NCBI GenBank assembly: GCA_033980235.1
Contig: CM067069.1
Coordinates: 17,123,650-17,187,649, forward strand
Direction: 5' to 3'
DNA length: 64,000 nucleotides
From: Diadema setosum
Lineage: Eukaryota > Echinodermata > Echinoidea > Diadematoida > Diadematidae
Made by a program: the position numbers and the translations under genes. Shown here in pieces: positions 12,066 through 21,545 of this stretch. The stretch's first letter is position 1. Each line of letters starts with the position of its first letter. The notes under the pieces are model-generated. The model was not told the origin of the DNA and ran no database searches. It worked only from the letters and a program-made list of their open reading frames with translations.

Positions 12066-12215
12066 GGGCGGAAGCTCGGTGGTCTAGTGAAGATGACGCC
12101 TGTCCAGAGATCAGGAAGTCGTAGGTTCGAATCCTGTCGTGAATGTACGCCCATCATTTCTTTTATCATGGCTACTACTACTACTTAAACAAACAAACAA
12201 ACAGACAAATTTTGC
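12066..12215 (+). mobile_element. tRNA-derived SINE-like element
   Basis: A Pol III A-box-like TGGTCTAGTGAAG near 12079-12091 and a perfect B-box-like GGTTCGAATCC at 12124-12134 sit about 35 bases apart inside a tRNA-shaped head. The head is followed by a short body, then CTA repeats and a CAAA-type tail (12171-12205). The same kind of head is common in marine invertebrate SINEs. It is not a functional tRNA, because the acceptor and anticodon stems do not pair cleanly. Confidence 0.6.
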
Positions 12216-12314
12216 ATTTTCAGATATGAAATTGACAGCTTTTAGACAAGAAGAGTGCCTGTATTGTTCATTTGGGTCTTTAAATAATTGAGTAATTATT
12301 TGTTACTGGGAACA

Positions 12315-12785
12315 TCCCCCCCCCCCGCTTCCGGGGCTCATGGACCATAAAAATATTGTACCATTTGAGAGATATGGAGAAAAATGAAATCTTAACATTT
12401 TTTCTTCACCTTTGACTTTGACCTTTGACCTCATGACCCGAATTTCTCGATGGAGAATTTGTATTTTGTAGTAGGGCCTACATATATAGGCCTATACTAA
12501 GTTTCAAGAAAATACATTCGGGCACTGCATTGATATGGGGAAAACAGAAAATTTTTGAGTATTTGACCTTGACTTTTTGATCTTTGACCTTCAGCATGTG
12601 CATCCAAAAATTAGATAGGCACAACTTCACTCACTCAAACGTACACATGCCAAGTTTCATCTGGATACCTCAAAATATTCTTAAGTTACGCTGTCCACAA
12701 AATTGATTAGGGATGGAAGGACCGAAGGACGGACAACCCGAAAACATAATGCCTCCGGTGACACTTCGTGGCGGAGGCATAAAAC
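12315..12785. repeat. dispersed repeat with TGACCT direct repeats
   Basis: This stretch has the look of a dispersed invertebrate repeat: repeated TTTGACCTTTGACCT-type phrases (12410-12430 and 12560-12592), a CCAAGTTTCATCTGGAT phrase (12650-12668), and an end rich in ACGGACAACCCGAAAAC followed by GCCTCCG...CGGAGGC inverted arms (12751-12778). I recognise the text style but cannot name the family. Non-coding. Confidence 0.5.
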
Positions 12786-13131
12786 GTTTCGCAATTTCAG
12801 AGTTTCGGTAATCTGACAACGAAATAAGGTGCGTACAATCAAACCTTCAGAATTGTGAACTTTATGTTGCTGATTTTTTTCTTCAATTAACAAGCCTTCG
12901 TATCAACAAATCTTTTATCATGTTTTGAAATAACAAGCCTTATTTTGTTTAAACAAATCTTTGGAATGACAAACTTTATTTGATTTATAATATCATTACA
13001 GTAACCTTCAGAGTAACAAGCATTACTTCATCTTCAGATTATGATACCTTCGGATCATCAAACGAACCAGAATGATAATCCAACCTTCGGAATAACAAAC
13101 CGTAGGCCTAATCACAAGCAACATGTGTTAA

Positions 13132-13736
13132 AGAGGAAATCCGGTCCATATATAGGTTAGTCTGATAAGAAAGAGTAAAATATAACGAGTGCAACGGTTA
13201 AATTTTGATCGAAATCGAGTGAAAAATAAGGAATTTATGACATTTTGAAGTTTCACTAATTTTTCAGGAAACACTTCTTGAACGGTCAATATGAAAATGC
13301 AAATGGAAAAGTGAGCATGTCATACCCTCACAACTTGCCGTATAGTTTGTACATAAAATTTTGGAATTTCCATTTTTTCATTCAAACACAATTATGCCCT
13401 AGGCTCAAATCCTGATATATCTAACTGATCTCTATTCTGAAGTTATTCAACCAAGAATAATATCATGTTGTAGACTTCAATGACAGAAACATTAAATTTT
13501 CGTCATTTTTTGTACACGATCAGTGGAAAATTGTGAGTGTATGACATGGTCAGCTCACTCATTTGCATATTCATATCCATTGTACAAGAACTGTTTTGTA
13601 GAAATAAGCACAACTTCAATATGTCATAACTTCCTTATTTTTCATCCGATTTCAGTCCAATAATTTTTACCGTTGAATTCCTAAGATTTTACTCTTTTTT
13701 ATCAGACTAACTTATTTTTGGAGTGGATTTTCCCCT
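13132..13736. mobile_element. TTAA-flanked MITE
   Basis: 605 bp between TTAA at 13128-13131 and TTAA at 13737-13740. The ends are inverted: AGAGGAAATCC with GTTAGTCTGATAAG on the left, and CTTTTTTATCAGACTAAC with GGATTTTCCCCT on the right. There is no ORF. Relatives occur once in each duplicated kringle unit (43961, 48955, 52907, 57989). The TTAA duplication is the piggyBac-type target choice, but no transposase is present to prove affiliation. Confidence 0.7.
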
Positions 13737-13789
13737 TTAAGTGCTTGGAAGTGACTTCCTGCTTTGGCCTCATCAATCTCTCTACTCAC

Positions 13790-14080
13790 CTGTTGGAAGC
13801 ACCACGGTGGTACTGGCGGTCCTTGACACTATCTCCCTCCCAAGGGGCGTTACATCGATCACATACTCCGTGTCAGCCATGAGATTATTGACTAGAAGGC
13901 TATGTTCGCCCGGCAGTTCGACACTGTAGCTAATCAGTTGTCCCGTGGCCACATCCCAGATGAGGATGACGTACGCAGTGACGAGGTCTTCGCTCTCAGC
14001 GGGGGGTTCCCATGAGGCACTTACAGATGACGCTGAGAGGGGAACAGCTTGGAGATTGCGCACTTCGATCTCTCCTGTTA
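13790..14080 (-). CDS. fibronectin type III domain exon
   Basis: A 291 nt exon, phase 1-1 (acceptor ATTTTCTCAG, donor GTGAGT), encoding 97 residues. It shows the FN3 pattern: a start like IEVRNLQAVPLS, ASWEPP with the conserved Trp near residue 25, TAYVILIWD, LPGEHSLLVNNL, the TEYVIDVTPL strand with the conserved Tyr, and a final ASTTVVLPT linker. FN3 is an extracellular adhesion or spacer module. The length equals a standard FN3 domain in one exon. The ASTTVV tail looks like the micro-exon linkers, as if one had fused to the domain. It lies between the micro-exons at 15905 and 11666. Confidence 0.85.
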
Positions 14081-14699
14081 CTGAGAAAATCAAAACATAT
14101 ACAACATATAATTATCAACTTGTCGTAATCACCACACTAACGTACGTTGTCTTTTCACTACACACCTGCTACAGGAGGACTTCGGAAATTCCGGAGTAAT
14201 AATGGGTGCACATAATTATTTCGTCGCCTCACTTAAAATAAAAAAAAAAAAGAGAGACACCTCGATCTGTGTGGGTCACACCTGCTTTTTCAGTCTCTTT
14301 GGCAATTTAGGTCAGTGCGGATGCATGGCACTGCCACATTCACGAACACGTAGGGGTTACAGGCCTACACTTGTGGTTCTGGACAAGCAATGTCCTTATG
14401 GCGTTTTCAGCGCCCCACCCTTGTGCCCAACTTTATTGGGAGGGAGACATTGCATCTGCACCATGTGAATAAAATATCATGTATTCCTTACAACCCTTCA
14501 GAATGACTCCTGTCATGTTTGGTTGAAATCGAACAGTGATGGGTTTGAGAAAAGAAACGAGTCTGTGAACAGTTAAAGGGATGATCGATGAGCAGTAATG
14601 CATGAGCGACGGCACCTGATGCATGATGGCACCTAAAGTGTGATAGACGATGGATCACAAGAGTTCATTTGTATGAGTCTTATCATCATTTGGCTCAAA

Positions 14700-15235
14700 A
14701 TGAGCTAAACATACACTGCCAACACATCAGTGTTAGATTAGACACCATGGGTGTTAAATCTAACACCGATCAAGTGTCAAACGAGCACCACACCCACAGG
14801 TGTTGAAAGATGTTCACCTGGCACTTCGTGGAGTTCATTTGACATTGTAGCTGGTGATATTTTTGACACTGCTCTGGTGTTAATTCAACAAGTACACCGC
14901 ATGATGTTGATTTGATATTGCTGGTAAATGTCGATGGTACAACACCCATCCAGCTTCAATACGAGACCACACCAAATGGTGTAACTGTGGTGTAAATGTG
15001 TTGACACCTTTTTTTTTTCCAAAATTCAAGTACTTTACTGGAAAATTTTTGACCGTCTTGTTGAAGTTCAAAATCAACAAGAACAGTAACTATATTTAAG
15101 AAACTACTCAAAAAATTATTTTCATATTTTGAAATGACACCCGGAGATGTTGATCATACATCATAAATGAGCACGGGAAACTTAACACTAGCTCGGTGTT
15201 TCATATTTAACATCAGACTGTCTGCAGTGTAATAT
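14700..15235. mobile_element. foldback repeat rich in (A)ACAC(C/A) motifs
   Basis: The region begins with TACACTGCCAACACATCAG and ends with an inverted partner near 15190-15233 (TTAACATCAGACTGTCTGCAGTGTAA). Between these are many GTGTTA/TAACAC and GGTGT motifs, partly palindromic. It reads as a non-autonomous foldback or MITE. Boundaries are approximate. No coding potential. Confidence 0.45.
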
Positions 15236-15242
15236 GCATAGT

Positions 15243-15285
15243 ACCTGAGCTCGCTGCTGGTGTTGTTGCACCCACGTCCAGTGGT
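15243..15285 (-). pseudogene. possible relic of LU-domain exon tail
   Basis: The minus strand reads PLDVGATTPAASS before a GTAC donor-like site. This parallels PLGVVATTSAATT at the end of the LU exon at 18096. The upstream cysteine-rich part is missing and the available AG gives the wrong phase. It may be a truncated duplicate of that exon, or chance. Confidence 0.3.
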
Positions 15286-15904
15286 CTTTTCATTAAAAAA
15301 AAAAACAGTAAAACACCAGGATGAAATCTCCATTTAAGTTCTATCGATATATTTACGTGTACGCCCTGAATTATAGTTGTGGTCACGGCAAAAATGTAAG
15401 AAAACTGTGCAATGGCAATATAACATTGGCAAATAAGCCAAATCGTGGACTTTTGGCATACGAAGTTATTGGATCAAACTGTATGAAATTGAGTAATATT
15501 TGATTTTTTTTTCTTGTTCATCCTACAGAGATTGTGAAGAAATGGGGAAAAATTAGCATCAAGAAAGAGAGTTCCCCTTAATGCACCACAACAAGTTCAA
15601 AATGGCTGGTAAATATTTAAATTTTTGAAATAACTATAATTACTTAGCGGAGTCTTTACTTAAAGAAAAAATATATGTCTTTCATAAAACTTATTTCTCA
15701 TCAACCAAGGACATTAAAATCCAAAATGAATAAATAATAATTTATGAACAAAGAGAATTTTTCCATGAACAAATAAAAAATCAAGCCACAATCTCTACTT
15801 TCTCTTCATTTCTAACAAATGTGAGTGATATATCCATACCATCAGGCCTAATGACTATTGCAGAAACTTTAAATAAAAAGTATCCATATAAAAGTTGTTC
15901 TTAC

Positions 15905-15943
15905 CAACACTCTCTGTTGGCATCACTTCAGTCACAGGTGTTT
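15905..15943 (-). CDS. micro-exon, TPV..VMPTES linker (39 nt)
   Basis: The acceptor TTTTTAG and donor GTAAGAAC enclose 39 nt in phase 1-1, encoding TPVTEVMPTESV plus split codons. It is clearly paralogous to the exons at 19694 and 21005, which share the VMPT core and the donor context. Confidence 0.7.
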
Positions 15944-16800
15944 CTAAAAAGTAAAATTTACAGACATGTGTACAATAACAACAAGAAAGTGCACCTCTGC
16001 ATACAACCTGCACCATCTGATCTGCCATCAAATTCCTAGGTATTTTTTTTTTTTTTGGGGGGGGGGGGGGTGTGATCCCCCACAAAAAAAAAAAGCTACA
16101 ACTATACACTGCTTATCAGGGGTACCTCTATCAACCCTGCCATGAAAATAAAAATAAAAAAAATGTCAATTTCTTTCAAAATACATTCGTTTTGACAAAT
16201 AGATGAGTGATATTCAGAGCTTCGGGAACGTTTGTATGACAATGTCCGTGCTACAAAAAAAAAGAAAAATGACATCGAGCATACAACAGTTTACTGTATT
16301 TTTTTTTCATCCTCGTCAATAATATATTTTAGATCCCTTTTAATTAATTCGCTCCGATTTTTTTTTTATAAACACTGCCTGCACATCTGTAAAGACAAAT
16401 ACACATTCATGACACGAGAGTTTATGTTGTGTATGTGTTGTTGTTTTTTTTCACACTCAGTACGCATATTAGAGAATGGCATTTACAAGCACTGAGAAAC
16501 AAATGCGCATGAAATTGATTACGACTAACGACCCTTTCAAACAGTTTTGTATGATCCAATATCAAAGCACATTTTCTGCTATCAATCTTCTTCCACGTGT
16601 AAGAAAACATGGCGTCTGTGTAGTATCAAACCGAAGACAATTGTCTCCTCTTCAAAGTCTCCATCTGAGAAGCATATTGAGTGCACGTTGCTTTGAGGAT
16701 GCGTGCTTAAAATTGACGCAACTGATATTTTCAAGCCTTCAAAAATAGTGGAAAAAAATAATCATGCACCAACATTAGGGAATTTAAGGTATGTTCTTAC
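15944..16800. other. intron with T/G and A homopolymers
   Basis: Poly-T/poly-G block at about 16042-16070 and poly-A nearby. Several open frames of 60-90 codons here have no domain features. The last ~35 bases are duplicated at 34260-34296. Confidence 0.5.
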
Positions 16801-17160
16801 CATCTGTACATCTTGCTGAAATGACTGCCTCGAATCCAGATGAGGTTATTGAGGAGTCGGAGTGAAACCTGATCCAGGCAGAGCTGAAGTCATAGTCATA
16901 GCTGGTGGGATCAAGTGCCCCTGAGAACTCACCAGCTGCTCCTGAGAAGTCAGGGTTGTCGGCAATTGTCAGCTCGTCAAAAGTGCACTCAGTACTAAAA
17001 CTGACTAAGCGCAAAGTCATTCCACAACCCTCTGGAACAGATACCATCCAGGTAATGTCAGTGCTGCTGTCGTATGGTTGGGGATAATTGGGGGAGAAGA
17101 TAGTGACACTGTCTCCAGATTCCAGGTTAAATGTTCGTCCATCAGAGATTTCTGTGGTAA
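16801..17160 (-). CDS. CUB-domain exon (CUB-A subgroup)
   Basis: A 360 nt exon, phase 1-1 (acceptor CATGTTTAG, donor GTAAGA), encoding about 119 residues. It carries LTFNLESG-type opening text, ISSPNYP-like and SVPEGCGMTL motifs, a FSTE segment, DELTIADNPDFSG, an AWIRFHSDSSI strand and a terminal SARC. It is one of four near-identical CUB-A exons (with 34297, 35615 and 42255) that differ from those at 5.4-10.9 kb. Two cysteines only. The 3' flank also matches that of the 34297 exon, so exon and intron were duplicated together. Confidence 0.85.
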
Positions 17161-18095
17161 CTAAACATGAGAAAGAAATATATCAATATATAAAAAGAAA
17201 AATCAAACTGGACTGTCGCAACCACTAAAATCATCTTGTAGGTGGGCCTATAAAGTATATACAGATTAACTTTTTTGACATGGAGTCGGAATCACTGCAT
17301 ACACATAAATTATGTGTGTGTGCGAATGTGAGAGCGTGTGTATGAGTGTATGCATATAATTAAGACGAAGACGCCTATGTTCACTATATGTACATGGTCG
17401 TTTCACTATCAATCCAGGCTTTAGATCCCTCACTTAAATGTTTGATGGCTTGCGAGCATGCAAAGAACAAACAAAGTAAGAAAAAAAAATATTCAGATAT
17501 TCAATCGCCGACATATTCCTAGAACACATGCACTAAGCACAGACAGCTGAATGTGCAATGCTGGTTAAAATATTTCCCCCACTTAAAAAAAAAATACACA
17601 CACTTCTTTCTTTCTTTCTTTCTTTGCGCACTATATGTAATTTCCTGGGGGTCTGTGGATCCGCCAAATAGTAGAAGTTTCGTAAGAAGATGGCCTGCTT
17701 GCCCCGCTATGGAACAGGAAGCTGTCTTTGTATGGACATCGGACACGCCGTTTAAAACATCCCTATTCAGATGATAGTAAGAGAGGTACCAGCTGAAGGG
17801 AAGGCCAGGCCAAAAACAGCAGGAAGTGGACGAATTGTGGAATGGCAGTAGCAGGAGCAAACGCACGCAATCGAATGCCGACGGTTCTATGAGGACTACG
17901 GCAATATGCAGCAGCAGCTGTGGAATCACTAATGCTCACTTTGGAAAAGAGTAACTACACAGATACTAGGTCATCAAAACACCTGCGCATATATTCTTTC
18001 TGCAGGATGATCGAAGAGAAGACTTCATGTACATTGTATGACATGATACAGATGGGAATAAAAACAGTAGTACAATCAAACAAAATACACGATAC
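17161..18095. other. intron, unidentified sequence at 17640-17930
   Basis: Contains a (TTTC)n run near 17605-17625. A higher-GC stretch at 17640-17930 looks like old transposon sequence, but I cannot assign it. The long frames here show no domains. Confidence 0.4.
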
Positions 18096-18332
18096 CTGTA
18101 GTGGCTGCCGACGTTGTTGCAACAACGCCAAGTGGTACTTCATTGCAGAAGTCGCCTGTGTTGCAGGTGCAGAGCTGCCCCTCCAATCCCTGGAAGGTCA
18201 GTCCACTGGCCTCCAGAGAACCCCTGATTCCCTCCATCACCCCAGGCAAGTCTGCTGTAGTGAGGCATATGTTAGGGGGCATGCCCTCATCGCTGCACCC
18301 TCTCTCCAGTTGAGTAATTGTTACATTGCCAA
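18096..18332 (-). CDS. LU (Ly6/uPAR-type) domain, second exon
   Basis: A 237 nt exon, phase 1-1, with acceptor TTCACAG and donor GTATCG. It encodes about 78 residues: NVTITQLERGCSDEG, a central NICL segment, and the diagnostic C-terminal CTCNTGDFCN (CxC...CN), which closes three-finger-fold LU domains. A Thr-rich tail (ATTSAATT) follows and resembles the linker micro-exons. LU domains are disulfide-rich extracellular binding modules found in uPAR, Ly6 proteins and activin-type receptor ectodomains. The first half is the exon at 19069. The acceptor was chosen because it keeps phase 1 and precedes the conserved RGCS. Confidence 0.7.
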
Positions 18333-19068
18333 CTGTGAACGTACCCAGCATATCACAGAAGAGAGGGGAAAGACGACACAAATCAATAAGCACTTCCACG
18401 CGTACTGCAGCTGTTATCTGATGAGGTATACCTCCATAGCACTATACATGCAGTTTCACGACCTGGAAAATTGGACTTAATTGAGAGACAAATTCTACCA
18501 AAGACACATTCTTTTTTAAATACAATACTAGAGTGAAACGCAACATGCTGCAAGTTTCATACGAAATCGACCCCCCCCCCAAAAAAAAAAGAAGAAAGTT
18601 TAGACACTTTCACCTAAATTTAACACAATAATTATACTATTCACAGCTACATGTGCCAATGAGATATGGTAATAATGTCATCACGTCACAGGTTTATCCC
18701 GTACTCAAAAATATTTTAAAAACAGCTGATGCAACCACTAGTTCTCAACCTTACTGACATCATTGATTAGAAAGAAAAGGTTCAATTCCTCATTTTCTTT
18801 TAATCACTTGCAACGAAAAAAAGGAGGTAAGAGTCTGTGCATAAAGGTTAAAAAACGGTAATACAGTGCCATTGCAACCGCATCCAAGACGTGGTCACAT
18901 CTAATCTTATCAAATATGTTTTTTTTTTTTCATATCGCTCATATAAATCTCTTAATCATGTCGACTATTTAAGCTGTTGACTAAAATAGACTGTTCATAT
19001 CAATTGCATTTAAGCATCAGCAGAATCAACAATAAGAATTAAAGCCCACTTAAAACATCAAAACTTAC
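18333..19068. other. intron inside the LU domain
   Basis: AT-rich with a C/A homopolymer at about 18571-18590 and poly-T at 18920. I see no gene. Confidence 0.5.
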
Positions 19069-19236
19069 ATATTGGGTGGGACAGATAACTTGTAATATTC
19101 ATAAGCTTGCAGCTTCCAGACTGAGGACAGCTGACGGAGTCTCGCGATGGGAAGTTCACACAAGGTGGGCCGACTCCGAATCCTGGCATATTTGACCTCA
19201 TTTCTATGCACCGTGAGCACATGATGTCACTATCTG
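19069..19236 (-). CDS. LU (Ly6/uPAR-type) domain, first exon
   Basis: A 168 nt exon, phase 1-1, with acceptor GTTTAG and donor GTAAGT. It encodes about 55 residues starting ADSDIMCSRC, then a glycine/proline segment with PPCVNF, and SCPQSGSCKLM. The CxxC opening and the later C...C pair match the first loops of a three-finger LU domain. The conserved second half, with CTCNTGDFCN, is in the next exon at 18096. An intron within the domain is usual for this family. Together the two exons give about 134 residues, somewhat longer than a typical ~90-residue LU domain because of the linker tail. Confidence 0.7.
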
Positions 19237-19693
19237 CTAAACAATAAATAAAGAGAGAGGGGAGCGCAAGAGAATACCCAAAACTAATAAGATATTACAT
19301 ACAGTATACCTCCCAACATCACGACATAGTTCGTAAACGCAACAACTATAGAAACGCGACCCGAAAGACGTTTGCAATCGCGTTTTGACAGTGGGTATTG
19401 AAACGCGTTTTAAATGAAAGGCGTTTTATGGGAAAGTTCATAGACGCAACGCATCCTTTGATTATTCTTTAAATTCATTCTGGTCACTTGAATAATTATG
19501 CATTCTGATATCATTTGAAGATTTGTGCATTCTTTATCAATCATAACATCACAGTGATCGAATTAAGCAGTCTAGTAATCACATTGCACATTTCATAGTG
19601 GATGAGAACATAACAAACAATGATATATTAATTTGTGCAACTATTAAAAATAAGACAGCAGCTACAGAGTTTCCACATTAAAGCAGTTCTTAC
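19237..19693. other. intron with AACGC(G)-rich patch
   Basis: A patch at 19335-19450 is rich in AACGCG/CGCGTTTT words reminiscent of the repeats at 22.1-23.5 kb. I see no gene. Confidence 0.4.
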
Positions 19694-19732
19694 CAACACT
19701 TGCTGTGGGCATCACTATAGTCACATCGGTTT
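19694..19732 (-). CDS. micro-exon, VMPTASV linker (39 nt)
   Basis: The acceptor CTTTCAG and donor GTAAGAA enclose 39 nt in phase 1-1, encoding TDVTIVMPTASV plus split codons. It is a paralogue of 15905 and 21005. Confidence 0.7.
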
Positions 19733-19921
19733 CTGAAAGTGAAATTTATAGAATTCATTAGATATTCATGGCGTGGTGAATGTCTTCATGCATGGAACTA
19801 TAAAAACGCAGCCTTTGATAGTTCTGTAACTGCAATATGCTGTCGCTTGAAGTCGTGTGCACTGTATTCGTTAATTTTGAAATAGTGTGGTGGTAATACA
19901 AAGATCACAAGAAAACAATTT

Positions 19922-20592
19922 GTGACCGTGCATCACAAAACGCACAAAAAGTTGCACCCCTTGATTTTACCTGAGGACTCAAAAAAGGTAAACCGGGGTC
20001 AACTGAGTCACTATTGAGTTTTTCATATTTTCTGACAGACCTATCCTTCTTCTATATTCTTTAGTTTGAGATCATAACATGAATGGGAAAGTGTGTTTTC
20101 AGCAGATTTTCTACAACCCTTTTTGGGTGGAGAGTAGAATGATAAGGTGTGTCTCAGAGGCCCCTTTTCATTTCTTGAAATCCTTTGCATACTCTTCACT
20201 TTGAACTCTAATAACTTTTGAAAGTTGGCATTAATCATGGACAGAATGTGGTAATAGAGCATAGTCAATTTCAGCTTAATCTAATAATCTTTTCATTGTT
20301 GTTGCTCCAGTGGTTTACATCCTAGTGTTTTGTCCCTTTCATCACACACCCCGCACGGCTTGGTAAAGATTAAGTGCTTGAATAGACCCTGTACTTCAGA
20401 GCCTCTTTCCTCAGTTCACACTATCCCAGAGTGTGTGCGTTCTTTCCAGTATTTGATAGATAGGTTAGGGGAGTCCATATGACTTGAGTTATTCATCATT
20501 TTAAAGCTTATAGAGTCAGCTCTTTCAGAATCTGCTCTCAACTAAAAATCCATGTCTGGCGACGTTTTGTTCGTTTTGTGATGCAGGGTCAC
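19922..20592. mobile_element. GTGACC-ended TIR element, copy 3
   Basis: 671 bp with inverted ends GTGACCGTGCATCACAAAAC...GTTTTGTGATGCAGGGTCAC, flanked by a perfect 4 bp ATTT duplication (19918-19921 and 20593-20596). Same orientation as copies 1 and 2. Non-coding. Confidence 0.75.
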
Positions 20593-21004
20593 ATTTAGTG
20601 ACACAAATAGACCGAATCATTACTTTCCCCTTTTTAATTCCAAGGCTTGATTATGAAAAGTAGGCCTACACAAAAGATAAATGAATGTCCAGTGGTCCAA
20701 TTTGTTTAATCAATTGTTTAATTTGTTACGAGGAAAAAAAATCATAATGATGAAATGAATTATTAAATCAATCAAGATAAAAACTCAAAAACCGTGTTTC
20801 ACATTCCTCATGAAATGAGAGATTCATAACGAGCCTTAACAATATAGCATGCACTTATCAGTCATTACTTTATGTAGTTTTCGAATTAAGCAGCTATAGC
20901 CATCACATTACAAGTCTTTGTAGTTGATGGAAATGACATTTGATTATACAACTATAAAAACCAAACAAATAGATACAGGATCTCAACATCAAAGAAGTTC
21001 TTAC
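20593..21004. other. intron, nothing recognised
   Basis: AT-rich, no gene seen. Confidence 0.5.
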
Positions 21005-21034
21005 CAACAGTTTCTGTGGGCATCACAGTTTTTT
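21005..21034 (-). CDS. micro-exon, VMPTETV linker (30 nt)
   Basis: The acceptor CTTTCAG and donor GTAAGAA enclose 30 nt in phase 1-1, encoding KTVMPTETV plus split codons. It is the shortest of the VMPT group and lies at the 3' end of the 13 kb transposon-filled intron. Confidence 0.65.
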
Positions 21035-21545
21035 CTGAAAGGAAATTTCAAGAGAATTCATGAGATATTCACATGGGGAACTAATCGTTATTCTGTTCTA
21101 ACCTATTTAAACCTTTTATTCCCAAAATAGTTATGGATTATTACCAAATAATTGCATGCATAATCTAGTAGTAACCACAACCACAAAGCCACTTCCTGTA
21201 AGAGCACTACAAAATGGCGATGTGTCTCTTAACTGTATCAACTGTGGCTGCAATATGCTGAAGCTAATAATATTAGTATAGAGTCAATCTTAATGTTAAT
21301 TGAAGAGGTAAAATCACGAGAATGCTGTGCTTGATACAAAAGGTACAATAGAGTGCGTATATACATGTATAATTTATATCTAATATTATCAATCAATTCA
21401 ATTCAATTTAATCTGGTTTATTCACAATACTGCCATGGCAGCCAAGTGGCTGAATTGCGGAGTGACATAAAATTGTGTACACAATAAAATATAAAAAGTC
21501 ATTATTGCATGAAAACAATACATAATAATCAAAGATACACAAGTA
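21035..21545. other. intron with LINE-tail-like fragment
   Basis: At 21395-21535 the plus strand carries TTCAATT repeats followed by AATCTGGTTTATTCACAATA. This looks like the reverse complement of a LINE 3' end with a pentamer tail. The rest is unremarkable. Confidence 0.35.

Noticed and set aside
17519..17929. 136-codon minus-strand frame
   Set aside because: It spans a TTTC microsatellite and has no domain features or splice support.
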